From: Roseiarcus sp963764955
Lineage (GTDB): Bacteria; Pseudomonadota; Alphaproteobacteria; Rhizobiales; Beijerinckiaceae
Length of the DNA: 64,000 nucleotides
Direction of reading: 5' to 3'
Assembly (NCBI GenBank): GCA_963764955.1
Contig: CAVXVE010000017.1
Span: 136,034-200,033, forward strand
How positions within the stretch are numbered: the first letter of the stretch is position 1; the number at the start of each line of letters is the position of its first letter. Below are positions 54,794-63,216 of this stretch, piece after piece. The notes beneath the pieces were generated by a model. The model worked only from the letters and a program-made list of their open reading frames with translations, did not search any database and had not been told where the DNA came from. Position numbers and translations under genes: made by a program.

Positions 54794-55661
54794 CTAGTCC
54801 CATTTCCGGTGGGCCCACATCCATTGTTCGGGCGCCTGGCGGATGAAGGCCTCGAACTGCGCCTGCAGCGCGGCGGTCCCGGCGAGAGCGTCGGCCGCGT
54901 GGTCGTCGGTGTGGGGGACCTTGACCCGCGTGGCGCGGATGACGAAGCGCACGTTGGGCTCGCGGAACGCGGCGCCGGCGTAGAGCGGCAGTCCGGCCTT
55001 GCGGGCGAGCAGGGCGGGGAAGGGGGTCGAGAGCGCGGGCTTGCCGAAGAACGGCACTGCGGCGCCGTTGTCGTCGCGCAGATCGGCGAGGAATGCGGGA
55101 TAGCCGCCGCTCTTGGCCGTCTTCATCAACGCCCGCGCGGTCACCGGGGTTTTTGGCAGAAGACCCCCGTCGTAGAGGAAGGCGCGCAGCTTGCGCGTCT
55201 CCTCGTCGACAAGGGGGTTCGAGAGACGCTGATAGACGCCGGTGAACGAGGCGCCCATCAGCTTGCTGGCGTAGGCGACAAGCTCCCAGTTGCCGAGATG
55301 CAGGCCGCAGACCACGCATGGGCCCCCGCGGATGATCTCGTCGAGCTGCTCCGGCGGCTCGAAGCGGACCCGCTTCTGGGCGATGATCTCCTTGAGATGG
55401 AACGATTCGCCAAATGTGCGGCCGAGATTCTCCCACATGTCGGCCGCGATCCGCTTGCGCTCCCGAAGCGAAAGCTCGGGATAGGCGATCGCGAGATTGC
55501 TCAGCGCCCGCTCCTGCCGGTAAAGACGCGGGCGCGATGAGGCGCCAGGCGAGGCCCGAAGTCCGCGACACGGCCTCGAGCGGCAGCGCCGTCGCGGCGG
55601 CCTGAGCGGCGCGGAATCCGAGATATTCCAGGCGGTAGCGCAGGTCCTTAGAGAAGGTCAT
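54794..55661 (-). CDS. Lipid A biosynthesis (lauroyl) acyltransferase, LpxL/HtrB family (one frameshift)
   Basis: LPS acyltransferase of about 289 residues. It starts MTFSKDLRYRLEYLGFRAAQ; after a break near 55530 it continues ALSNLAIAYPELSLRERKRI, then MWENLGRTFGESFHLKEI, CGLHLGNWELVAYASKLMGA with the catalytic His-x4-Glu, VYQRLSNPLVDEETRKLRAF and PEQWMWAHRKWD, the usual C-terminus. Transfers a secondary acyl chain to lipid A at the inner membrane. Divergent from the oxygenase-like gene. Confidence 0.87.
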
Positions 55662-55830
55662 CGCTCGGCCAGAGGTCGGCGCGCGGCCAAGCCGGCTGAT
55701 TGCGACGGGCCCCGAGCTTCTGTCAAGCGCAGCGCTGGCCTCGGGCCTCGCCGACTGCATGACCGGCTTCCTTCGGCGCGGGCGAGGCTATATGCGTCCC
55801 TCCGGTGGAGGCGCTTTGGAGCAAAGCGAC

Positions 55831-56622
55831 ATGGAAAAGGCCGTGGCGGGTGAAATGGCGGGCGTTCTGGAAACGCCCGGGCTGGACCGGAAGTTCCGGG
55901 CGGTTCTCGAAAACGCCATCGACGCGATTGCCGGCGCCGAATCGTTCGAGCGGCCTTACCCGCTCATCCTCTTTCGCGACTTTTTCCCCGCCGACTTCTA
56001 TCGCCGCCTGTTGCGCTGCTTTCCCGACGTCGAGCGCTTCGCCGGGCTGAACGGCGACGGCACGCGGCGGGAATATGCGCTCTACGACGAGCGCAGCGAC
56101 CCGGGCTCCGACGAGGCTCGCGAGATCTGGGGGATCGTGCGGCGGGTTCTTTGCTCGCCCGAGATCGCCTCGGCGCTGCGGGCGAAATTGGACCAGGGAT
56201 TCCGGATCCGCGCAAAGAGGAGCGGCGAGGGATGGCCGATCCCGATGCATCCCCGGCCGGTCCTCTATACCGACCTCGACGGCTACGCGATCAAGCCGCA
56301 CCCCGACACCCGCAGGAAGGTGCTCACGATGCAGATCTACCTGCCCTCGGATGAGAGCCAGCGCGAGCTTGGCACGGCGATCTACAAGGTTTCGCCGATG
56401 GGCGTGTTCGCCTGGAAAACCTACGGCCTCGTGAAGGACAAGACCGTCCCCTTCCTGCCGAATTCGGGCTATGCGTTCGTCGTCATCCATCCGGCCTTTT
56501 CGCTGTTGCGGTCGAGCTGGCACGGGCGGGAGGCGATCTCGGTGCCCGTCGAGAAGCCGCGGCTCTCGATCCTCAACACCTATTACCGTGAGCCGGCGCC
56601 GGAGCGGACGGCGGAGATGTGA
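55831..56622 (+). CDS. 2-oxoglutarate/Fe(II) oxygenase-like protein
   Basis: Protein of 263 residues with a 2OG-Fe(II) dioxygenase-like core: FERPYPLILFRDFFPADFYR, YTDLDGYAIKPHPDTRRKVL, TMQIYLPSDESQRELGT, and YAFVVIHPAFSLLRSSWHGR near the C-terminus. The His in IKPHPD and an acidic partner nearby fit an HxD metal site, with the distal His in SSWHG. ATG 55831 is preferred: GGAG is nine bases upstream; an in-frame ATG at 55759 is longer. Substrate unknown; relatives act in polysaccharide-linked loci. Confidence 0.72.
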   Translation: MEKAVAGEMAGVLETPGLDRKFRAVLENAIDAIAGAESFERPYPLILFRDFFPADFYRRLLRCFPDVERFAGLNGDGTRREYALYDERSDPGSDEAREIWGIVRRVLCSPEIASALRAKLDQGFRIRAKRSGEGWPIPMHPRPVLYTDLDGYAIKPHPDTRRKVLTMQIYLPSDESQRELGTAIYKVSPMGVFAWKTYGLVKDKTVPFLPNSGYAFVVIHPAFSLLRSSWHGREAISVPVEKPRLSILNTYYREPAPERTAEM

Positions 56623-56759
56623 GGGCTTATCCCTCCCCTGCGGAACGCGGGGGAGAATGACGGCCAGCGAAAGGCGTTCAGCTCCGGCCAGCCCTTGTGT
56701 TACACCGTTAACCGTGGGCGCGCGCACAGGGCAATGGCGCGGCCGGCAGGGAGGAAAGC

Positions 56760-58129
56760 TTGAGCGAAGAGACCAAATATCTCCTGGGCGAGGAGAAGAT
56801 TCCCCATTCCTGGTACAACATCGTCGCCGATCTGCCGTCTCCGCCGCCGCCCGTTCTGCATCCGGGAACCGGCAAGCCGGTCGGGCCGGACGATCTTTCG
56901 CCCCTCTTTCCGATGGCCCTGATCGGCCAGGAAGTGAGCGCCGAGCGGCAGATCGAGATCCCGAAGCCGGTCCGCGACATCTATCGGATGTGGCGCCCAA
57001 CCCCGCTCTACCGCGCGCGGCGGCTGGAGCAGGCGCTCGGGACCAGCGCGCGTATCTTCTACAAGTACGAAGGGCGTGAGCCCCGCCGGCAGCCACAAGC
57101 CCAACACCGCGGTGGCCCAGGCCTTCTACAACAGCCAGGAGGGCGTGAAGAAGCTCTCGACCGAGACGGGAGCGGGACAATGGGGCTCATCGCTCGCCTT
57201 CGCCGGCGCTTTGTTCGGCCTCGAAGTCAAAGTCTACATGGTCAAGGTCTCCTACAATCAGAAGCCCTACCGCCGCGCGCTGATGGAGACCTATGGCGCG
57301 CAATGCGTCGCGAGCCCGAGCAGCGAGACCGAGTCCGGGCGCGCGATCCTCAAAGCAGCATCCGGATTCGCCGGGCAGTCTCGGCATCGCGATTTCGGAA
57401 GCGGTCGAAGTCGCGGCCAAGAACCCCGACACCAAATATGCGCTGGGCAGCGTGCTCAACCACGTGCTGATGCACCAGACCGTGATCGGCCTCGAGGCGA
57501 TCGAGCAGATGGAGGCGGCCGACGCCTATCCGGACGTCGTGATCGGCTGCGCGGGCGGCGGCTCGAACTTCGCCGGCATCGCCTTTCCGTTCATCGGCAA
57601 CAAGCTGCGCGACAAGCGCGAGGTCAGGGTGATCGCGGTCGAGCCGGCCGCCTGTCCGTCGCTGACGCGGGGCAAATACGCGTTCGACTTCGGCGACACC
57701 GGGCATCTGACGCCGCTCGTCAAGATGCATACGCTGGGATCGGAGTTCATTCCGCCCGGGTTCCACGCCGGGGGCCTGCGCTATCACGGCATGGCGCCGC
57801 TGGTCAGCCACTGCAAGGAACTGGGGCTGATCGAGGCCCGGGCCTATCACCAGAACCCGTGCTTCGAGGCGGGCGTTCAGTTTGCGCGCACGGAGGGCAT
57901 CGTGCCGGCCCCGGAAACGACGCATGCGATCCGCGCGGCGATCGACGAAGCCTTGAAGGCGAAGGAGGAGGGCAAGTCGCCGGCGATCCTGTTCAATCTT
58001 TCCGGCCACGGCCATTTCGACATGCAGGCCTATACCGACTATTTCGCCGGCAAGCTTCAGGATCAGGACTACGATCCCAAGGCGCTCGAGGCGTCGCTGG
58101 CGCATCTGCCGAAGGTGGCGGCGGAATAG
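56760..58129 (+). CDS. trpB2: TrpB2-type tryptophan synthase beta-like PLP enzyme (two frameshifts)
   Basis: PLP enzyme of about 455 residues, the longer TrpB2 form (EEKIPHSWYNIVADLPSPPP, RPTPLYRARRLEQALGTSAR, IFYKYEG). An extra G near 57073 breaks the frame before GSHKPNTAVAQAFYNSQEGV, where the PLP lysine lies; a second indel near 57357 precedes HPDSPGSLGIAISEAVEVAA. Later blocks: GCAGGGSNFAGIAFPFIGNK, FHAGGLRYHGMAPLVSH, LFNLSGHGHFDMQAY. Start is TTG 56760 after GGGAGG. No trpA is adjacent, as usual for TrpB2, which may act as a serine deaminase or indole-salvage enzyme. Confidence 0.88.
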
Positions 58130-58191
58130 GGGAGTGGCGCCCTCAGGCTGGTTGAGCAAACGAGAAATGGATTGACCGGGAGGCCTCCTGC

Positions 58192-58671
58192 ATGGCCTGG
58201 ACACCTATTCAGCAACGTCTCATCGATGACGCGCGACGCTTTTTCGTCGGGCACACGGAAGCGGTCGGGGCCTTGGTGATCCCGGGGTCTCGTCCGGCTT
58301 TTATCAAGAGCGGCATCGATGGGGGTCCCTGGGGCGGAACCCATCGTGGCGGCGTCCCGCGGATGCCGGGGTGGGCTTTCACGAGAGGTGGGCCAAGCCA
58401 GGGCAATATAGCCACTCACGTCGAAGGGCACGCGGTCGCCATCATGTGGCAACGAGGGGTTCGGGACGCCGTGCTCCTGGTCGATCGCCCAATGTGTGAG
58501 ATCTGTGGTCGGAACCTGCCGTCCACCCTTCCTCTGGGCGCGCAGCTTCTCGTCGTTTCGCGCGACGAGGGCGACACTCCTGCTTCTGCGGAATCTCTTC
58601 AGGCGTGTCGTGCGGGATCGTGCTTGGCGGGGGCGAGCGTTCCACTTCGGGGGCGGGCTCGGGAATGTTGA
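58192..58671 (+). CDS. SCP1.201/DddA-like nucleic acid deaminase (orphan)
   Basis: Protein of 159 residues. A zinc deaminase site is visible: HVEGHA at 76-81 with the catalytic Glu78, and PMCEICGRNLP with Cys102 and Cys105. The surrounding pattern THVEGHAVAIMWQRGVRDAV then LLPLGAQ-like STLPLGAQLLVVSRDEGD matches the SCP1.201-like deaminase family that includes the double-stranded-DNA cytidine deaminase DddA. No toxin-delivery domain is attached; only about 70 residues precede the motif. The last 30 residues (TPASAESLQACRAG) look out of frame with the family. GGGAGG precedes ATG 58192. Role may be toxin remnant, defence or DNA editing. Confidence 0.75.
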   Translation: MAWTPIQQRLIDDARRFFVGHTEAVGALVIPGSRPAFIKSGIDGGPWGGTHRGGVPRMPGWAFTRGGPSQGNIATHVEGHAVAIMWQRGVRDAVLLVDRPMCEICGRNLPSTLPLGAQLLVVSRDEGDTPASAESLQACRAGSCLAGASVPLRGRAREC

Positions 58672-58756
58672 CAACCACGTCGGGCGCAGGCGCCTCGGAT
58701 GGCGTTGGCGGACGAACCACATCGGGCTGTGGAACAGGAATCGGGTCCTTCGCCAT
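58583..58756 (-). CDS. Small proline-rich protein (possible)
   Basis: On the minus strand MAKDPIPVPQPDVVRPPTPS continues EAPAPDVVVNIPEPAPEVER, a regular Pro/Val/Glu pattern seen in small alphaproteobacterial proteins. The frame stays open into the 3' part of the deaminase gene, so its natural end cannot be set; a base error near 58585 is possible. Coding status moderate. Confidence 0.4.
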
Positions 58757-58909
58757 CGCCGTCGCTCCTAAGTCGTAGGCTAGACGAATGCGGCCGACGC
58801 GCGTGTTGTTCCCCGATTTGGACCTTTTGGCCCGGGCTTTTTCGCTTTGCGCGCTGCGATGAACCTTTTGGGATCCCGGCGCGTTGATAGGGTCTCAAAG
58901 GAGGCGATC

Positions 58910-59092
58910 ATGGACAAAGAACATATCAAGGGCGCTGCGGATAAAGCTAAAGGCGCCGTGAAAGACGCCGCAGGAAAGGCAATGGGCGACAAGGGGTTGC
59001 AGGCAGAGGGGAAGATGGACAAGGCGAAGGGCGAAGCGCGCCAAGCCCTCGGCGACGCCAAAGACGCCGCCAAGCGCGCTAACGACCATTAG
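58910..59092 (+). CDS. CsbD family stress protein
   Basis: CsbD-like protein of 60 residues: MDKEHIKGAADKAKGAVKDA and GKMDKAKGEARQALGDAKDA, the Lys/Ala/Gly helical repeat pattern typical of the family. AAAGGAGG precedes ATG 58910. CsbD proteins accumulate in stationary phase or general stress. No EcfG-type promoter was found directly upstream. Confidence 0.9.
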   Translation: MDKEHIKGAADKAKGAVKDAAGKAMGDKGLQAEGKMDKAKGEARQALGDAKDAAKRANDH

Positions 59093-59157
59093 AGAGCGCC
59101 TCTTTTCCGTCGAGGCAGGGGCGGCTTTCGGGCCGCCCTTTCTGCAAGGAGGGCTTC

Positions 59158-59904
59158 ATGCCCGAGCGATTAGTTGACGTCGAGCGGCGGGGGACTGAGG
59201 TTCTGCATACGTTTCCTGTGACGACAACCGCCCCCGCTACCGAGGAGGAGGCGTTTAAGGAGAAGGCGTTGGAGGCCGCGGCCAACGCGAAGCTGGTCCC
59301 AAACGAGGAACTTGAGAGTCTGAACGCCAAGATGCATGTCAGCCGCGGTGGCCAACTGACCCCATACGGGGATCCGCATGGCGTGCTGGCGGAGACCAAG
59401 GCGGGTCTGGACCAGGTCGTTCGCGAGCGCGCCTATTTGCTCTGGGAGCAGGCGGGTCGGCCAGATGGTCGCGCCGATGACTTCTGGCATCAAGCGCAGC
59501 ATCAGCGCTTCTGCGAGCGCGCCTACCCGGCAGGTTCGCCAGCCTCGTCCGAATCGAACAAAACCGCGTCGACGAACCATTCTTTGGTTCTGTCGTCCGC
59601 TGTGTCCCACAGGCCGCGCAGCGCCTTCGCTCCCTTCCACGCTTTTTGCAGCGCAGCGTGCCGGTCCATCCCGCCTCTTGGTGCAGCGCCACCAGCGCGT
59701 GAGACAGCGCTCTTCGCCGCCTCGGCGGCCTCTGCCGCCGCTCTCCTTGGTTTTGGCGACACGGCAATGGCCTTTTGCTGCTCGGGCGGCAAGTCTGCCG
59801 CCTTGGCCGCGTCTTGCACGCCAATGCGCCCCCTCTTGACCGCCTCCTGCAATTCCGGCTCTCCTTTCTCTTTGACCTTGCGCGTTGCGGCTATCATGAC
59901 ATGA
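59158..59904 (+). CDS. DUF2934-containing protein
   Basis: The N-terminal 120 residues look genuine: VRERAYLLWEQAGRPDGRAD then DFWHQAQHQRFCERAY is the DUF2934 motif, preceded by EEEAFKEKALEAAANAKLVP. After about 59530 the frame reads Ser/Ala-rich sequence antisense to the ParB-like gene; a lost stop or frameshift near there is likely. AAGGAGGG precedes ATG 59158. DUF2934 proteins are widespread in rhizobia, function unknown. Confidence 0.65.
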   Translation: MPERLVDVERRGTEVLHTFPVTTTAPATEEEAFKEKALEAAANAKLVPNEELESLNAKMHVSRGGQLTPYGDPHGVLAETKAGLDQVVRERAYLLWEQAGRPDGRADDFWHQAQHQRFCERAYPAGSPASSESNKTASTNHSLVLSSAVSHRPRSAFAPFHAFCSAACRSIPPLGAAPPARETALFAASAASAAALLGFGDTAMAFCCSGGKSAALAASCTPMRPLLTASCNSGSPFSLTLRVAAIMT

Positions 59905-60428
59905 CTGACCACGCGGCCGGCCGCCTGAGCCAATTTGCGACTCGATGCTGTTTTTGGCTCTGTAATTTTAATTACGGATTGGGCCTCAGGGCCTTCGGCT
60001 GCTGCGGCAGCCACCGGTTCCGCCAACGTGTAATGCAGGTTGAAGTCTTCGGCGGCGACCAGCGCGTCGGCGATCGCCTGCTTGGTCAAGTGACGCCGCT
60101 TGAGGTTGTGCGAAACCACCAAGATCAAAGCGTCTTCTCGGCCGCCTTCGAATGATACATAGCGCGGAGCGATGCCGGCGCGCTCGCAAGCGGCCGCGCG
60201 GTTTCGCCCGTCCAGAATCATTCCCTCGAACAACACGATGGGAGCGATCAATCCGTGCCCGCGAATGTCATCAGTAAGGTCCTGCAACTCGTCGTCGTCA
60301 GCCGACGGGATCAAGAGGCAGATCGGGTGAGGGGCGGGCCGCGCGGGCGGATTGTTGATAGGCTTCAATTCCGTTGCCGTGTTCTGTTCGGGAGTGTGCA
60401 GTTCCGGCGATTCGCTGACTAATTGCAA
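59523..60428 (-). CDS. ParB/RepB N-terminal domain protein
   Basis: Protein of about 301 residues. The ParB N-terminal nuclease-like domain is clear (LQDLTDDIRGHGLIAPIVLF, EGMILDGRNRAAACERAGI), followed by VVSHNLKRRHLTKQAIADAL, a helix-turn-helix like segment and a C-terminal half with GRIGVQDAAKAADLPPEQQK and DDRTKEWFVDAVLFDSDEAG. No ParA partner is adjacent. TTG 60428 gives (M)QLVSESPELHTPEQ; a longer ATG 60539 form would overlap the small divergent gene's promoter. Such orphan ParB-domain proteins are frequent on rhizobial islands and plasmids. Confidence 0.8.
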   Translation of the reverse strand: MQLVSESPELHTPEQNTATELKPINNPPARPAPHPICLLIPSADDDELQDLTDDIRGHGLIAPIVLFEGMILDGRNRAAACERAGIAPRYVSFEGGREDALILVVSHNLKRRHLTKQAIADALVAAEDFNLHYTLAEPVAAAAAEGPEAQSVIKITEPKTASSRKLAQAAGRVVSHVMIAATRKVKEKGEPELQEAVKRGRIGVQDAAKAADLPPEQQKAIAVSPKPRRAAAEAAEAAKSAVSRAGGAAPRGGMDRHAALQKAWKGAKALRGLWDTADDRTKEWFVDAVLFDSDEAGEPAG

Positions 60429-60542
60429 GCAGCCGCCACCGAGCCCCTCCGAGCCTCCACGCACGGGCCTATTTTGCTTGCGTCGGTCAACCGCGCTACT
60501 GATGTCGCCCGCAGGCTTCAGCGTTACCCGGAGCAACATTCA

Positions 60543-60722
60543 GTGCCGAAGAAGACCTCAGCCCATGGCAGTCCGTGGACCAAGGAGGACGTGCGCGAGC
60601 TTAAGGCGCACTCGAAGGTGCGGACGCCTCTTCCCGAGATCGCCAAGAAGATGAGACGAACCGAGAGGGCGCTGCGTCGCAAGGCGGGGATTTTCGGGAT
60701 TGGTCTCGGCCATAATCGCTGA
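60543..60722 (+). CDS. Conserved small protein (SANT/Myb-like)
   Basis: Protein of 59 residues starting at GTG 60543 (GGAG upstream): VPKKTSAHGSPWTKEDVREL then KAHSKVRTPLPEIAKKMRRT and ERALRRKAGIFGIGLGHNR. WTKEDV...LK.HSK...P...IAK.M.RTE.ALR.KA is a pattern found in many alphaproteobacterial small proteins and predicts a homeodomain/SANT-like DNA-binding fold. Function unknown. Confidence 0.8.
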   Translation: MPKKTSAHGSPWTKEDVRELKAHSKVRTPLPEIAKKMRRTERALRRKAGIFGIGLGHNR

Positions 60723-60898
60723 GCTTTGATTTCGCGGATCGCACAGGGTCGCAGAATAGCCAGATGCGGCTCGGAAAGGTTTGACAAGTCGCCGACGGGA
60801 CAGCGCGGGGACTAGATTTTCCTTGTCGCAGACGGACCGCCGACGGGACACAGACAGGACACTAAACGCATGCTCGTCATCTAAATATTTGATTTGAG

Positions 60899-60945
60899 TG
60901 GCGCGCCCAACGGGAATCGAACCCGTGTTTTCGCCGTGAAAGAGG
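60899..60945 (-). tRNA. tRNA-Glu(UUC) 3' fragment (candidate attachment site)
   Basis: The minus strand reads CTTTCACGGCG (anticodon loop with TTC), ACACGGGTTCGATTCCCGT (T arm), TGGGCGCG and CCA. The 5' half (expected GCGCCCA acceptor and D arm) is absent. Integrases copy exactly such 3' tRNA ends, and a decayed integrase follows at 61099. This is probably an att remnant rather than a functional tRNA gene. Confidence 0.75.
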
Positions 60946-61098
60946 GATAACTGCACGTTTTGGCGGACGTTGGCGAACGATCAATCGTGCCTAATAAGGC
61001 TTGAGAAATAGATTATAATCGTCCTTGCTTGTTCGCCCCCGTTCGCCTACATGTTTTCCGTACGATTTCCGTACGCACGTCCAATCGAGGATGCGCCG

Positions 61099-62412
61099 AT
61101 GGCCCGGAACGGTCAGAAACCCCAAGATTGATACTCGATCCGCGCGGGTGAAGCTGGCCGAACGCCGCGAACCTTATTGGACTGTGATCTCGAAGGGCTG
61201 CGCGATCGGATATCGCCGGGGCGCAAAGGGCGGGACATGGGTCGCCCGGATCCGTGACGAAGAAGGCAAGCAGCATTACTGAGGCGCTGGGCGCGTCCGA
61301 TGACGTCCGCGACGCGGACGGAATCACCGTCTTCGAACTTCGCCGAGGCCCAGGACCGCGCTCGCGCTTCTTCCGCCGCAAAGCGAGGGAGATTCGCCGG
61401 CGATGCTGACCCGACGATCCGGCCCTTTCACCGTGTCGCAAGGCCATCAGGAGTACTTTCGTCGGCGCGCCCGCCGCCCGGTGCAAAGGGATTCGGGACG
61501 GCGAGCCGCGTACGCGGCGAACGCTCGCAATCAATGCCCACGCTTGGCGAGCGTCGAGGTGGCCAAGCTGACTACGAAGCGCATTCGTGACTGGCACGAA
61601 GTTCGTCGCGACCGCGCCGCGAATGGTCCGAACCAAGCGGTTCGCCGACAAACAGGCGACAAGAGAGTTCGACGCGACCAATGTCGAGGCGGTCCGCGCG
61701 CGCCGCTCAACGGCAAACCGTCTATTGACCGTGCTCAAGGCCGCGCTCAACCACGCCTTCCAGGAAGGTCGAGTTTCCGCCGAGGAGCCTTGGAGGAAGG
61801 TCAAGCCGTTCCGCGAAGTCGACTCCGCCGTGATCCGGTATTTGAGCGCCGATGAATGCTGGCGCCTGGTCAATGCCTGCTCGGCCGATTTTCGGGCCCT
61901 CGTCCGAGGTGCTCTGGCCACGGGTTGCCGTTACGGCGAACTCACCCGCCTGAGGTACGAGGACTTTCACCTCGAGGGCGAGGACGGTCACGGTCCGACT
62001 CTCAAAGGCGGGCAAGTCGCGCCATATCGCCTTACGGACGAGGGCCGTGCGCTGTTCGCCACGCTGACCATGGGACGTGCGGGCCACGACTTGATCTTCG
62101 TCCGCGACGAGGTAACGCTGGGGACCGTCACATCAGCAACGTCCCATTGAGGCGTCCGGCGTGCGAGCAAGGATTGAGCCGCCGGCGACATTCCTCATTC
62201 TTCGCCACACTTACGCCTCTTCGCTCGCAAGGCGGGGCGTTCCCGTGGCCGTCATTGCGGCTCAGCGTGGCCATTCCGATACTCGGACGACCGAGCGACA
62301 TTATGCGCATCTCGCACCATCGTATGTTGCCGACACCGTGCGCGCCGCCCTCCCGCCGCTCGGCATCGTCGACAAGTCGAACGTCGCTCCGCTCAGACGC
62401 GGCTCGTTGTAA
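61099..62412 (+). pseudogene. Tyrosine recombinase/integrase, multiply frameshifted
   Basis: Pieces in several frames rebuild a phage-type integrase of about 430 residues: MARNGQKPQD, SARVKLAERREPYWTVISKG, GYRRGAKGGTWVARIRDEEG, TTKRIRDWHE, RSTANRLLTVLKAALNHAFQ, RALATGCRYGELTRLRYEDF (catalytic Arg), LRHTYASSLARRGVPVAVIA and GHSDTRTTERHYAHL (His and the nucleophile Tyr). At least six frame changes separate them, and the first residue of the HxxR motif reads Leu (FLILRH). It lies beside the tRNA-Glu 3' fragment, the standard position for an island integrase. Non-functional as read. Confidence 0.8.
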
Positions 62413-62429
62413 GCCTCGCCAGCAACCAA

Positions 62430-62620
62430 GCGGCGGAGTGAATTGACAGCCATGGTCCGTGCGGAAAATCTCCGGCCTTGAGAACGACGCCCGAATGTAG
62501 GCGTCGGACAAAACGGAGACCGGATGGTCGGCGTCGGGGCGGCTTGGCGCTTGCTGACCAACCCGCAATCGCCTGTGCGGTGCCGGAACACAGCTTGGTT
62601 GCGCCAAGTCCACATTGCCC
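62430..62620 (-). mobile_element. IS3-like transposase fragment (degenerate)
   Basis: The minus strand contains a stretch translating SRPEIFRTDHGCQFTPPLG, similar to the rve-domain motif G.PEIF.TDQGSQFT of IS3-family OrfB, preceded by a frame with similarity only in places. No terminal repeats or complete frame can be seen. It lies between the integrase relic and the DUF4062 gene. Confidence 0.4.
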
Positions 62621-62696
62621 CGCTCGGCGTCTTGCGCAAATCAAAGCCCGGCATTGAAACCCATTGCGGTCGAAGCAAGATTGGGCAGGGGAGGTT

Positions 62697-63060
62697 ATGC
62701 ACAAGGTCTTTCTCTCCTCCACATGGCGCGACATGGCGAATTGCCGCGCCGCCATCTTGAGAGCCATCCGCGTGCTCGACGGGTTCGATGTCGAGGCGAT
62801 GGAGGAATTCGGCCTGAGCCCTCAACCGCGGCTTGAGGTTTGCCTCAAGAAGCTCCCCGAGCGACGTCTTCTTCGGCGTCCTTGGCGCCGCCTACGGCAG
62901 CTCGCCTCCCGCGGGTGATCCCTCTTACACCGAGCGCGAATACGAGGAGGCAAGGTCCGACGCCGGTCAGCGTCGTGGCCCGAGAAATCATCGTTTATTT
63001 CGGGCCAAGCCTCGCAGCCGAAGCCAGCCCAACTGGCGCGCGGTGAAAGCCGTCACGTGA
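62697..63060 (+). pseudogene. DUF4062 protein N-terminus, frameshifted and truncated
   Basis: It starts MHKVFLSSTWRDMANCRAAI behind GGGGAGG and continues LRAIRVLDGFDVEAMEEFGL, the DUF4062 N-terminal pattern. The frame breaks near 62850; the next frame reads PSDVFFGVLGAAYGSSPPAG and DPSYTEREYEEARSDAG before similarity fades. DUF4062 normally heads large STAND/NACHT-type proteins, many of them defence-associated; here nothing of the remainder survives. Pseudogene. Confidence 0.7.
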
Positions 63061-63216
63061 ATTCCGGCATTAGCTGTGTTTTAACCATTTGATCCAAACA
63101 TTTGTCGCCTGGGGACTGAGTCTTCGCGCTGAAGGCCGGATGACTTTCCGGCTGGCCGCATGCCGGGTCGTGAATGAGGCTCGGCGGCGCGCGCGGGCTG
63201 ACCCGCTGGAAAACTG

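Noticed and set aside
58800..58910. An EcfG promoter in front of the CsbD gene
   Set aside because: GGATC-like and CGTT elements occur but not at the 16-17 base spacing; the match fails.
60899..60990. A complete tRNA gene
   Set aside because: Only the 3' half is present; no matching acceptor 5' strand or D arm lies upstream on the minus strand.
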